Below are positions 43,757 to 52,074 of a stretch of DNA of 64,000 bases, in pieces (the first letter of the stretch is position 1; every line of letters starts with the position of its first letter). The stretch comes from Spirochaetaceae bacterium. GTDB taxonomy: Bacteria > Myxococcota_A > UBA9160 > UBA4427. The translations under genes and the position numbers were made by a program. The DNA is taken from NCBI GenBank assembly GCA_020632655.1, contig JACKFD010000007.1, positions 293,257 through 357,256 of the forward strand, in the 5' to 3' direction. The notes beneath the pieces are model-generated. The model was not told the origin of the DNA and made no database searches. It was given only the letters and a program-made list of their open reading frames with translations.

Positions 43757-44650
43757 TCAGCCCGGCCCGGGCACCGTCGGCAGGCCGACCAGCACCCAGA
43801 GGTCGAGCACGAAGAGGATGAACAACGCCATCGCCGTCGGCTCGATCACGAGTCGGTAATAGCTCCAGGGCTGCTGCTCGCGCCGTTCGTCCAGCCCGAA
43901 GACGTTCGGGAACGTGAAGACGAAGTAGATCATGTAGAACCAGCTGCCGATCTTCAGCATCCACGGCAGGTCGATGTACCAGACGTTGTCGTGCGCCGGC
44001 GCCGTCATGTAGAAGAAGGTCTCGGCCCAGGCGAAGAAGAGCGCCGTGATCGCGACGGCGACGAAGAAGGCGGCGCGGCGCACGGCGGCGGAGCCTCCGC
44101 CCGCGAGATTCGACAGGCGGCGGATCACGACGGGCGACGCGACGTGGTAGACGGTGAAGAAGGCCATCGTGTTCAGGTACATCCCGATCGGGATGCGCTG
44201 GAACGTCTCGAGGGCGGTCGCCTGGTCGGGACCGAGATAGGCGGAGTCGAAGTACCAGCTGACGTCGGGGAAGCGGTAGCGCATGCCGAGCGCCTCGAAG
44301 AAATACTCCGTGTGGAAGAAGGTCAGCCAGAAGACGAGCACGAAGAGGTAGACCTGGAACTTGAACCACCATTGCTGGTGGTAGGGCAAGGGGTGGTTGC
44401 GTCGCAGGATCATCGGCAGCACGACGCAATAGGGCACCCACATCAGCAGGTTCTGCGTCGTGTGCCAGAAGTTGCCGGCGTCGAGCCAGCCCATGTTCTG
44501 GATGACGGCGTTGTAGCCGAAGAAGATCGGGATGAAGACGAGGTAGAGCTTCTCGGCCCAGGCCTTGTCGTCGTTCGGCGAGAGCCATTTGCGGCCCTCG
44601 CTGAACGTGCGCGTCTCCGCGGGCACGTCCTCGTATCGGCGATCCTGCAT
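43757..44650 (-). CDS. Cycloeucalenol cycloisomerase-like membrane protein
   Basis: A 297-residue protein with about six to seven membrane helices. Several blocks match the plant sterol enzyme cycloeucalenol cycloisomerase (CPI1) as I remember it: WLSPNDDKAWAEKLYLV near the start, HTEYFFEALGMRYRFP (113-128), VYHVASPVVIRRL (167-179), FAWAETFFY (207-214), GSWFYMIYFVFTFPNVFGLDE (235-255, in the same order) and FVLDLWVLVG. Length agrees with CPI1 (about 280). CPI1 opens the cyclopropane ring of cycloeucalenol to obtusifoliol. The bacterial substrate could be a cyclopropane sterol or another lipid. The ATG follows AGGAGGAG. It ends a likely operon with the two genes at 44727 and 45832. Confidence 0.72.
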   Translation of the reverse strand: MQDRRYEDVPAETRTFSEGRKWLSPNDDKAWAEKLYLVFIPIFFGYNAVIQNMGWLDAGNFWHTTQNLLMWVPYCVVLPMILRRNHPLPYHQQWWFKFQVYLFVLVFWLTFFHTEYFFEALGMRYRFPDVSWYFDSAYLGPDQATALETFQRIPIGMYLNTMAFFTVYHVASPVVIRRLSNLAGGGSAAVRRAAFFVAVAITALFFAWAETFFYMTAPAHDNVWYIDLPWMLKIGSWFYMIYFVFTFPNVFGLDERREQQPWSYYRLVIEPTAMALFILFVLDLWVLVGLPTVPGPG

Positions 44651-44726
44651 GTCGACTCCTCCTGGCTGCAGCGTCGCCGGCCGCGGTCGGTCCGGCGACG
44701 GGGTCTTCTCGTCCTGTCGTGCTCCG

Positions 44727-45791
44727 TCAGCCGCGCATCCGCGGCTGGGGCAGGTCCCCCGAAGTCAGCAGGCCCTGCGGTGCCGCGACGACGGACGCGA
44801 GGCTATTGACGGCGGCCATCGCCGTCGCGACGCCCGATGGATTCACGCCCGTCTCACGGCCCGCGAAGCTCGCGCGCGCCTCGAAGACGCAGCGCAGCGA
44901 CGGCGTGCCCTCGATCGTCACGGTCCAGCGCGTGTCGCCTTCCATCTCGCCCGCGGCGGGCCAGCCTTCGCCGAGGCCGAAGGCGATGATCCAGAACGTC
45001 TCCTGCACGACGCGCTCGACGCCCTGCGAGACGCCGGCCCAGCGCCATCGCTGCCCCGCGATCGTGCCCCCCTCGATCGTCCCCGCCGCCGTCTCGATCC
45101 GCCGCGGCGCGAGGACGAACTCGCGCGAGGGCTGGACCTCGTCGAGCTCGACGCCGAGCTCGTGCGCGAGGGCGGCGACCGACGCCGCGAAGAAATCCGT
45201 CATGACCGTCATGTCGGCGACGCGGCCCGCCGCCACGTCCTCGGGCGTCTTCCCGAATCCCATCACGTCGAAGAGCATCGCCGGCGACGGGTACTTCGAG
45301 CAGTCCGCGTACTCCCGGACGTGCACGAGCTGCCAGTCACGCGAGAGCCGCGACATCGTCAGCGGCAGGATCTCGTCGACGAAGCCCGGATTGATGCCCG
45401 TGACGTAGAAGCTGCTCCCGCCCCGCTCGCAGGCGTCTCGCAGACGGCGATCCGCCTCCTTCGCGTTCCAGCGCGGGTACATGAAGCCGGCCGTCGTCAC
45501 GACGTTCTTGCCGGATGCGAGGAAGGCGCAGACGTCGTCGAGCGAGGGGACGAGCAGCATGTAGACCACGACGTCGGCGTCGGTCGCGACGAGCCGCGCG
45601 ACGTCGCGGGTCGCGACGACGCCGCAATCCGGCTTCCCGACGAAACGCCCCGCGTCGCGCCCCTCGTTGGGCTCGCTGTGTACGAGCAGGCCGGCGAGCT
45701 CGAGGTCGTCGCGCTCGAGGATCGCCACAAGTGCCTCGGCGCCCGCGATACCGGTTCCGCATTGCACGACTCGCAGCCTTCCCTTCGGCAC
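44727..45791 (-). CDS. NAD(P)H-dependent dehydrogenase of the dihydrodipicolinate-reductase-like/DAPDH family
   Basis: A 354-residue Rossmann-fold protein. RVVQCGTGIAGAEALVAIL is the nucleotide loop, VVYMLLVPSLDDVCAFLASGKNVVTTAGFMYP is the DapB-like middle, and GINPGFVDEILPLTMSRLSRD is typical of the group annotated as 2,4-diaminopentanoate dehydrogenase-like or 'NAD(P)H-dependent amine dehydrogenase'. These are frequent in steroid- and terpene-degrading actinobacteria, but their reactions are mostly unknown. The start is GTG at 45791 with a strong GGAGGAGG. It lies 40 bases after the SDR gene and 76 before the cycloisomerase-like gene, so all three probably share one transcript. Confidence 0.85.
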   Translation of the reverse strand: MPKGRLRVVQCGTGIAGAEALVAILERDDLELAGLLVHSEPNEGRDAGRFVGKPDCGVVATRDVARLVATDADVVVYMLLVPSLDDVCAFLASGKNVVTTAGFMYPRWNAKEADRRLRDACERGGSSFYVTGINPGFVDEILPLTMSRLSRDWQLVHVREYADCSKYPSPAMLFDVMGFGKTPEDVAAGRVADMTVMTDFFAASVAALAHELGVELDEVQPSREFVLAPRRIETAAGTIEGGTIAGQRWRWAGVSQGVERVVQETFWIIAFGLGEGWPAAGEMEGDTRWTVTIEGTPSLRCVFEARASFAGRETGVNPSGVATAMAAVNSLASVVAAPQGLLTSGDLPQPRMRG

Positions 45792-45831
45792 GCGCGCCCT
45801 CCTCCGCCCGACGCCGGGACGACGCTCGGAC

Positions 45832-46674
45832 CTAGCCCCAGACGAGCGAGGTCATCTTCCCCATCGCCTCGACGACCTCGCGACGCGGCCGCCGCGCATC
45901 CGCCTCGGCCCGTGCCTCGTCGTCCGGATGCGAATAGCCTCGCGGCCCCCGGTCGAGCAGGGGCATGAGCGCCGCCGCGACCTGCTCGGGCGTTCGCGGC
46001 GCAGCCACCGCCTCGGACCCCGCCCGACGCACCTCGGCGAGCTGCGCCTCGGTCGGCCGTGCGCCCGAAGCGGCTTCCTGCATCTCGACGTAATGCGGTG
46101 TCGCCGTCGCGCCCACGACGTAGGCGAGCGCGTCGACGCCCTGCTCGCGCAGCTCGTCCCAGAGCCCTTCGCCGAGGATCAGCCCGTAGGCCTTCCCCGC
46201 GCCGTAGCTCGCAAAGACCTTGATGCCCTGGAGCGCGGCCATCGACGACACGAGCACGACGCATCCGCGGCCGCGATCGACCATCCGGCGGCCGAGCTCG
46301 TGCGCGAGGATCGTCGGCGCCGCGCAGTTGACGGCGACGGCTTTCAGATGCTCGGCGAGCGGCACCTCGAGGAAGCGTCCGGTCGGGTCGTACATCGCGT
46401 TGTAGACGAGCATCCCGATCTCGAGATCGTCCGTCGCGGCGGACACGACCGACCAGAGATCGGGCGACGCCAGGTCGACCGTGACGGGTCGAACGGACAC
46501 GCCGTGGCGCTCGCGCAGGCCCGCCGCCGTCTCCTCGAGGAGCGTCGCGCGGCGGGCGAGCAGCACGACGTTCATGCCGCGCCGCGCGAGCTCCTCGGCG
46601 AAGGCGGCGCCGAGGCCCGTCGAGGCGCCGGCCACGACCGCCCAGGGTCCGTAGCGCTCCGTCAGATCGATCAT
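45832..46674 (-). CDS. SDR-family oxidoreductase, first gene of the cycloisomerase operon
   Basis: A 280-residue SDR. The cofactor loop is GASTGLG (with RR two strands on, suggesting NADPH), NAMY replaces NNAG, the catalytic Ser is in LVSSMAA and Tyr/Lys in YGAGK. The C-terminal region resembles hydroxysteroid-dehydrogenase-like and very-long-chain 3-ketoacyl reductases. The start was set at 46674 for the AGGAGG seven bases upstream; a TTG 18 bases earlier is less likely. It diverges from the TetR gene, with a 26-base inverted repeat in the 117-base spacer, so it is probably repressed by that regulator. Confidence 0.88.
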   Translation of the reverse strand: MIDLTERYGPWAVVAGASTGLGAAFAEELARRGMNVVLLARRATLLEETAAGLRERHGVSVRPVTVDLASPDLWSVVSAATDDLEIGMLVYNAMYDPTGRFLEVPLAEHLKAVAVNCAAPTILAHELGRRMVDRGRGCVVLVSSMAALQGIKVFASYGAGKAYGLILGEGLWDELREQGVDALAYVVGATATPHYVEMQEAASGARPTEAQLAEVRRAGSEAVAAPRTPEQVAAALMPLLDRGPRGYSHPDDEARAEADARRPRREVVEAMGKMTSLVWG

Positions 46675-46753
46675 GCCCGCCCCTCCTGGCAATCCGAACG
46701 CCCTCGCCGCGACCCCATCCGATCACCGGGTCGCGGACGGGACTCGCCCAGAT

Positions 46754-46779
46754 TAGACAGATAAGACGTTTTTTGTCTA
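46754..46779. promoter_or_regulatory. Inverted repeat TAGACA-N14-TGTCTA, likely TetR operator
   Basis: Perfect 6-base arms lie at 46754-46759 and 46774-46779. The patch is strikingly AT-rich (ATAAGACGTTTTTTGTC) in a GC-rich genome, as expected for a promoter. It sits 12 bases before the ATG of the divergent tetR gene and about 80 bases before the SDR start, so one bound dimer could cover both promoters. A second AGAC/GTCT pair is nested inside. Confidence 0.65.
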
Positions 46780-46791
46780 CTCTGCCTCGCC

Positions 46792-47451
46792 ATGAGCGAG
46801 GAAAATCGTGCAGCCGGCGCGCCCGGCCGGCGACGTGAACCCGGCCCCGACCCGCGCGAGCGGATCCTGCGCGCGGCGGCGCAGAGCTTCGCGAAGGAGG
46901 GCTACGAGCGGACGCGGATGACGGCCCTCGCGCGGCTCGCCGGGGTCTCGCGCGCGGCGCTCTACAAGACCTTCTCGACGAAGGCCGAGCTCTTGCACGC
47001 GCTGAACGCGTTCGTCATCGCACAGTGGCGCGTCTGGTTGCAGGAGAGCGTCGCCGCCAGCCCGACCGCACGGGAGGCGATCGAGCGCTGGCTCCGGGAG
47101 GGCCTCGCCGACGACTGGCGCGTCGAGGCCGTCCGCATCCTGACGGCCGAGGGCGCGCAGGGCGAGCTGCTGATGGACCGCGGCGCGACGCGCCGCGCGC
47201 TCGAGGAGACGCGACACGTGCTCGCGGAGGTGATCCGACACGGCCTCGAGACGGGCGAGCTGCGTCCGGGGATCGCGCCCGACGCGACCGCCCACGCCCT
47301 GCAGGCGCTGCTCCTTGGACTCCAGCGCAATCACGCGACGGAGCGACCGATCGTGGCCCTCGAGAACGACCGCGACGTCGACGCCCTGATCGAGCTCGTG
47401 CTCGGCGGCCTGCTCCGCGAGCGCGAGACCGGCTCCTCGAGCGACGCGTAG
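46792..47451 (+). CDS. TetR-family regulator divergent from the cycloisomerase operon
   Basis: A 219-residue TetR protein. The DNA-binding domain spans about 18-65: ERILRAAAQSFAKEGYERTRMTALARLAGVSRAALYKTFSTKAEL, quoted here by its two key parts, AAQSFAKEGYERTRMTALA and GVSRAALYKTFSTKAE. The C-terminal half is a helical ligand pocket. No ribosome site is visible before the ATG, and the AT-rich promoter patch lies very close, so a leaderless message is possible. It most likely represses itself and the SDR-dehydrogenase-cycloisomerase operon. The natural ligand may be the operon's lipid substrate. Confidence 0.9.
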   Translation: MSEENRAAGAPGRRREPGPDPRERILRAAAQSFAKEGYERTRMTALARLAGVSRAALYKTFSTKAELLHALNAFVIAQWRVWLQESVAASPTAREAIERWLREGLADDWRVEAVRILTAEGAQGELLMDRGATRRALEETRHVLAEVIRHGLETGELRPGIAPDATAHALQALLLGLQRNHATERPIVALENDRDVDALIELVLGGLLRERETGSSSDA

Positions 47452-47525
47452 CCCGCGCTTCCGCCGCGGTTCGCCAGCCGAGTTCGACCTATGCGAGACT
47501 GGACCGCTCCCGCCAGGAGTCCGCG

Positions 47526-48947
47526 ATGTCCGCCCCGCGCCGCCGGTCCGGCCCCCCGCACGATCCGCCCGAAGGCGAGCCCCCGCCGCTCGAGTCCCTC
47601 GAGTCGCGCACGGCAAAGGTCGTGCGCTGGATCGAGGCGAACGTCGGCGGTCGGGTCGTCGGGATCGATCCGCAGGCGCGCTGGCGGCCGGTCTGGTTCG
47701 CGACGGTCGAGCGGCCCGCAGGCGACGGCGGGGCGCCCGAACGCCTTCGGCTCTGCGTACGCGGCGATCGTCTCGACGCGCGCCACGGCTTCCCGATCGA
47801 GCACGAGATGCGGCTGCAGCAGACGCTCCACGAGGCGGGCATTCCCGTCGCGCGGGTCTGGGGCTGGTGCGACGACCCGCGCGCCTACGTGATGGACGCG
47901 GTCGAAGGCGTCGAGCATTTCCGCGACACGAGCCCGGAAGAGCGTGACGCCGTCATGCGTCACTACATGGAGATCCTCGCCGACATCCATCGCCTCGACA
48001 TCCAGCCCTTCGTACGGGCCGGCATCCTGCGCGCGGACGAGCCCGAGCACTCGGGCCGCATCGGCATGAAGATCTACGAGGACGCCTATCGCGCAATCAA
48101 GAAGCGACCCGATCCCTTCCTCGAGTTCTGCCTCGGATGGATCGACCGCAATCCCCTGGGCGGTCCCGTCCGCGAGAGCGTGATCGTCTGGGACTCGGGC
48201 CAGCTGATGCATCGCGACGGCCGCGTGCAGGCCGTGATCGATCTCGAGATCGGGCATATCGGCGATCCCATGATGGACCTCGCCGGCTTCCGCATGCGCA
48301 CGAGCGTGCTCGGCTTCGGCGACTTCGAAGCGCTCTACCGCCACTACGAGCAGGCGCGCGGCGAGAAGATCGACCGCCGCGCGATCCAGTACCACCACTT
48401 CTGCTTCACGCTCAGCAACCAGCTCGCCTTCCACGCAGCACTCGCCGATCCGCCGTCGGGCTCGGACTACATGACGAACATGCAGTGGTGCGCCGAAACC
48501 AACATCTATGCGATGGAGGCGCTCGCCGAGATCCTGGGGCTCGAGCTCGACGCGCCGACGATGCCCGAGGCGCGGGCCTCGTCCGCGGCCGTCCCGCACG
48601 CGCACATGGTCGACTGGCTGCGCCACTTCGAGACCGACGACGAGTACACGCGCCATCAATTCCGCATCTTCTTCCGCCTCGCGCGCCATCTCGCGCGACA
48701 CGACGAGATCGGGGACGCGGTCGACGAGGCGAACCTCGACGAGCTCGAGCCTCTGCTGGGCCACCGGCCGCGGACCTGGCAGGAGGGCGACGCGGCACTC
48801 GAGCGCTTCGTCCTCGAGGACGGGGGGCGTCACGACGCCGAGCTCGTCCAGCTCTTCCATCGCCGCTGCTGGCGCTATCTCTGGCTCTGCGGCCCGGCCG
48901 GCTCGGCGATCGCGCGGCACAACCCGATCCCCGACTTCCGCGTCTGA
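47526..48947 (+). CDS. Phosphotransferase-like (APH fold) protein with altered catalytic loop
   Basis: A 473-residue protein of the aminoglycoside-phosphotransferase/choline-kinase fold, of the subgroup often found beside acyl-CoA enzymes. The ATP lobe (LRLCVRGD, HEMRLQQTLHEAGIPVARVWGW) and the metal Asp239 in AVIDLEIGHIGDPMMDLA are recognisable. The usual catalytic HGD(T)GPGN loop is not: here VWDSGQLM (221-228) gives Asp223 but no His, a two-residue deletion and Gln226 for the Asn. It may have low or no kinase activity. The long C-terminal region is unlike classic APH enzymes. The ATG follows AGGAG. It lies 74 bases after the tetR gene. Confidence 0.82.
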   Translation: MSAPRRRSGPPHDPPEGEPPPLESLESRTAKVVRWIEANVGGRVVGIDPQARWRPVWFATVERPAGDGGAPERLRLCVRGDRLDARHGFPIEHEMRLQQTLHEAGIPVARVWGWCDDPRAYVMDAVEGVEHFRDTSPEERDAVMRHYMEILADIHRLDIQPFVRAGILRADEPEHSGRIGMKIYEDAYRAIKKRPDPFLEFCLGWIDRNPLGGPVRESVIVWDSGQLMHRDGRVQAVIDLEIGHIGDPMMDLAGFRMRTSVLGFGDFEALYRHYEQARGEKIDRRAIQYHHFCFTLSNQLAFHAALADPPSGSDYMTNMQWCAETNIYAMEALAEILGLELDAPTMPEARASSAAVPHAHMVDWLRHFETDDEYTRHQFRIFFRLARHLARHDEIGDAVDEANLDELEPLLGHRPRTWQEGDAALERFVLEDGGRHDAELVQLFHRRCWRYLWLCGPAGSAIARHNPIPDFRV

Positions 48948-49030
48948 TCGACACCGCGGGACAGGTCCGACGCCGAGCGCGGACCAGCCGCTTCCCCTCC
49001 ACGAATCCCGTCTGCCATCCGGAGCGATCG

Positions 49031-49843
49031 ATGTCCCAGTCCGCCTCGCCCTCCCCGTCCTTCCCTGACTACGAGAAGATCCGCGTCGAGGTCGACGGTC
49101 CGATCGCGACCCTCACGCTCGATCGACCCGAGCGCCTGAACGCGATGGACACGCCGCTCCTCCGCGAGCTGCTCGACGCGACCGAGCGGCTCTCGGGCGA
49201 CGACGCCGTCCGCGTCGTGATCCTCGCCGGCGCGGGTCGCAGCTTCTGCGCCGGCGCCGACCTCGCCGCGGGCGTCGAGCCCGGCCGTACGACCGCCGAC
49301 CACCTGAACGAGGACCATCGCCCCGCCCTCGAAGCGATCGCGACCTCCCCCAAGCCCTGGATCGCCGCCGTGCAGGGCGCCGCCGCCGGCATCGGCAGCG
49401 CCTACATGATGGCCTGCGATCTCACGGTCATGGCCGAGGACGCCTACCTCTTCCAGGCCTTCGCGGGCATCGGCCTCGTGCCCGACGGCGGCGCGACCTG
49501 GCACCTCGTACAGACCCTCGGCCGCAAGCGCGCCTACGAGCTGATCGCGACGGGGGATCGATTGCCGGCGGCGCGATGTCTCGAGCTCGGGCTCTGCAAC
49601 CGCGTCGTACCGACCGAGCGGCTGCTCGACGAGACGCAGGCGTGGGCCCGAAAGCTGGCCGAGCGGGCACCGATCGCCCTGCGCCTCGCGAAGGTCGGCG
49701 TCTGGCAGGCGGCGCAATCGGATTGGGACGCGACCTTCGCGACGGAGGTCGAGCATCAGATGCGCTGCATCGCGAGCGAGGATGCGAGGGAAGGCGCCCG
49801 CGCGTTCCTGGAGAAGCGCAAGCCGGTCTTCCGGGGGATCTGA
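49031..49843 (+). CDS. Crotonase-fold enzyme, PaaG-like isomerase/hydratase
   Basis: A 270-residue enoyl-CoA hydratase/isomerase. The oxyanion-hole segments are AGRSFCAGADL and VQGAAAGIGSAYMMACDL. The usual hydratase glutamate pair is absent: the matching stretch FQAFAGIGLVPDGG has Phe where the first Glu should be and carries Asp152, the pattern of PaaG (ring-1,2-epoxyphenylacetyl-CoA/2,3-enoyl-CoA isomerase). Isomerisation is therefore more likely than hydration. The start at 49031 follows GGAGCG. It is 83 bases after the phosphotransferase-like gene on the same strand, so a joint role in acyl-CoA breakdown is plausible. Confidence 0.9.
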   Translation: MSQSASPSPSFPDYEKIRVEVDGPIATLTLDRPERLNAMDTPLLRELLDATERLSGDDAVRVVILAGAGRSFCAGADLAAGVEPGRTTADHLNEDHRPALEAIATSPKPWIAAVQGAAAGIGSAYMMACDLTVMAEDAYLFQAFAGIGLVPDGGATWHLVQTLGRKRAYELIATGDRLPAARCLELGLCNRVVPTERLLDETQAWARKLAERAPIALRLAKVGVWQAAQSDWDATFATEVEHQMRCIASEDAREGARAFLEKRKPVFRGI

Positions 49844-49966
49844 TCGACGCGTACCGAGGAGTCGATTGTTCTTGACCGCGCGGTCGCGCACCCCTTAGGA
49901 TCGTGCATCGACGCATACCTAACGCCGTCGGGCCGGATCACGTCGGCCACGCGAGGAGGGAACGGG

Positions 49967-51076
49967 ATGACGACTTCGGGGACGACGCGACTCGCATCGC
50001 ACGCCCGGTCGGTTCGGCTATGCATCGGACACGGAGTGCTCCTCGTCTCCATCCTCGCACTGACCTTCGGCCTGGCAGGGGCGGCCGGCGCCGGGGACGG
50101 ACGCAGGGACGTCGACGCGCGTCGCTGTCACAGGCCGCTCGAACCCGGCCTCCACACGGTCGACGTCCTGCAGAACGGCGTGAACCGGCCGCTCCAGATC
50201 TGGGTGCCGACCGGGTACCGGGGTCGCTCGGTGCCGCTTCTCTTCTGGCTACACGGGTCGGGGACGACGGGCGAGAGCGCGATGGCCACCGCCGATCCCG
50301 ACGGTCGCCCGCTCTTCCCCGACGACGCGGACGAGCACGGCTACGTCGTCGCGACGCCGTCGGGCGCGATCCCTTTCGATCCCGCTCCGGGCATCTCGGG
50401 CTTTGCCTGGAACATCCCCGGTGTCCCGCTCGTGGGCACGCAGTTCTATCCCCCGCCTGGCACCCCCGACGACGTCGAGTACATCGACCTCGCGATCGAC
50501 GCGATCGGCGACACAGTCTGTCTGGACGAGCGGCGCATCTACGCGTCTGGTGCCTCCGGCGGCGGGCGGATGGCATCCCAGCTCGCCTGCGACCTCTCGG
50601 ATCGGATCGCTGCGATCGCACCCGTGATGGGCGTGCGCGCTCCGCGCGAGAGCGACACCCCGGGCTTCTCTGTCGAGTGCAATCCCTCGCGCCCCGTGCC
50701 GGTCGTGACGATCCACGGCCTGCTCGATCCGATCAATGTGTTCGCCGACGACGACCCGCGGATCGTTCCCGGCTCGTCGTGGACCTATGGCGTTCCCGAG
50801 GCCCTTCGGCGCTGGACGGAGCTGAACGGGTGCCTGGATTCCGAGCCGATGCGACGCTCGATCACCGAGCACGTGGACCTGATCCGATATCGCGGGTGTC
50901 GCGGCAACGCCCGGGTCTGGCTCTACGAGGTCGCCGACGGAGGGCACACGGTGCCCGGCTCCGCGGAGATCCCCTTCCTCGTCCCCCTGATCGGCCCGAC
51001 GAACCAGGAGCTCGATACACCGGACGCGATCTGGTCGTTCGTCTCGCTGCATCGCCTTCGCCCAGGGCGCCCGTAG
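49967..51076 (+). CDS. Secreted alpha/beta-hydrolase esterase (CE1/PHB depolymerase-like)
   Basis: A 369-residue exported esterase. The signal peptide (VLLVSILALTFGLAGAAGAG) ends near residue 44. The oxyanion strand is LLFWLHGSGTTG, the nucleophile elbow ASGASGGGRMAS, the acid in HGLLDPIN and the histidine in DGGHTVPG, so the triad is complete. Fold order matches LpqC/feruloyl-esterase and short-chain PHB-depolymerase families. Cysteines flanking the core (RRCHRPL, NGCLDSE, YRGCRGN) suggest disulfides, consistent with export. The ribosome site is GAGGAGGGAACGGG. The substrate is unknown. Confidence 0.88.
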   Translation: MTTSGTTRLASHARSVRLCIGHGVLLVSILALTFGLAGAAGAGDGRRDVDARRCHRPLEPGLHTVDVLQNGVNRPLQIWVPTGYRGRSVPLLFWLHGSGTTGESAMATADPDGRPLFPDDADEHGYVVATPSGAIPFDPAPGISGFAWNIPGVPLVGTQFYPPPGTPDDVEYIDLAIDAIGDTVCLDERRIYASGASGGGRMASQLACDLSDRIAAIAPVMGVRAPRESDTPGFSVECNPSRPVPVVTIHGLLDPINVFADDDPRIVPGSSWTYGVPEALRRWTELNGCLDSEPMRRSITEHVDLIRYRGCRGNARVWLYEVADGGHTVPGSAEIPFLVPLIGPTNQELDTPDAIWSFVSLHRLRPGRP

Positions 51077-51197
51077 CACCTTCCGACGGCACGACGGAAA
51101 CATTTCGACTGCCCATTCGCTCGCCAGCGCAGGGCGATTCCATCGCACGAGCGACGATGCGACGGGCCGTTCATCTTCAAGTCCCCGGACAGCGTGG

Positions 51198-51749
51198 TCA
51201 GAAACGCACGCCCAGTCCGACGCGCACGCCCCCTTCGCTGTCGGGCAGGACATGGAGCGACCAGGCCAGCTCGTCGCGCCGGCGCGCATCGAGCTCGCGG
51301 TAGCGGCGGTTGTGCAAGAAGGGATGGGACCAGACATCGACGATCTCGACGAGCTTGATGGCGCCCAGGACCGACGCGCCGGCGATCGCCGAGATCGCGA
51401 CGCACCCGAGGGCGCTCCAGCCTTCGCTTGCCGCCGCACAGCCCGTCATGGCGATTCCCGTCGCACCGACCGTGCCGATCTCGCCCACCATGTACAGCCA
51501 GCCCGTCTCGTCGAAGCGATCCTGATAGGCGTGTCCCGTGCCGAGGCCGACGACCGTCCCGATCAGGCCTCCGAGCACGATCTCGCCGGCGTCGTACTCG
51601 CCCAGGTCGAGGATGTCGAGCTCCTCGTCGGTGAAGCGCGGCGTCGCAGCGGCCGCCGGGCGGGGCTCGGGTTGCTGCGCAAGCGCGTCCGAGGACCCGA
51701 GGAGCAGGCATGACGGGACGAGAGCCATCGCGAGAACGGATCGAAGCAT
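51198..51749 (-). CDS. Exported hypothetical protein with small helical membrane pair
   Basis: A 183-residue protein. The signal peptide (SVLAMALVPSCLLLGSSDALAQ) is followed by FTDEELDILDLGEYDAGEIVLGG, glycine-rich hydrophobic stretches (GGLIGTVVGLGTGHAYQDRF; GTVGATGIAMTGCAAASEG; VAISAIAGASVLGAIKLVEI) and a closing ELAWSLHVLPDSEGGVRVGLGVRF that reads like an outer-membrane terminal strand ending in Phe. Similar small proteins occur in myxobacterial genomes without assigned function. The start at 51749 follows GGAGG. It lies convergent to the esterase and divergent from the barrel protein at 52075. Confidence 0.7.
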   Translation of the reverse strand: MLRSVLAMALVPSCLLLGSSDALAQQPEPRPAAAATPRFTDEELDILDLGEYDAGEIVLGGLIGTVVGLGTGHAYQDRFDETGWLYMVGEIGTVGATGIAMTGCAAASEGWSALGCVAISAIAGASVLGAIKLVEIVDVWSHPFLHNRRYRELDARRRDELAWSLHVLPDSEGGVRVGLGVRF

Positions 51750-52074
51750 GGCGAGCCTCCGGAAGCGGGCGCCGCGAAGCAACCCATCGCCGAACCGGGT
51801 CCCGCCAGGTCGAATCTCCCTGCCCCTCGAACCCAACCAGACGGATGGATGCGTGCATAACACATCTCGGGGGCTCTGCGCGATGCAGGCCGCGCCTCAC
51901 CCGACGCCCGCCCCCCTCACGCGCACCGCAGACCGGAGGCCCGGAGCGAGGCACTCGCCACCGGACGGCCGACCCATGGCAGAGAGGCCGCTCCGCCCCT
52001 GGCCGACGGGACTCGAAGTGCCTAGCATCGCTCGAAGCTCTCACAACTCATCCGACGGAGAGGACGACTCCACG
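51750..52074. other. 325-base divergent spacer, no gene
   Basis: It separates the exported hypothetical protein (minus) from the barrel-like protein (plus). Open frames here are in-frame extensions of those genes without ribosome sites or export signals. An AT-richer patch around GCATAACAC (near 51855) is the only promoter-like spot. Confidence 0.45.

Noticed and set aside
47526..48947. Aminoglycoside resistance kinase
   Set aside because: The catalytic loop is altered and the neighbours are acyl-CoA enzymes; this belongs to a catabolic phosphotransferase-like group.
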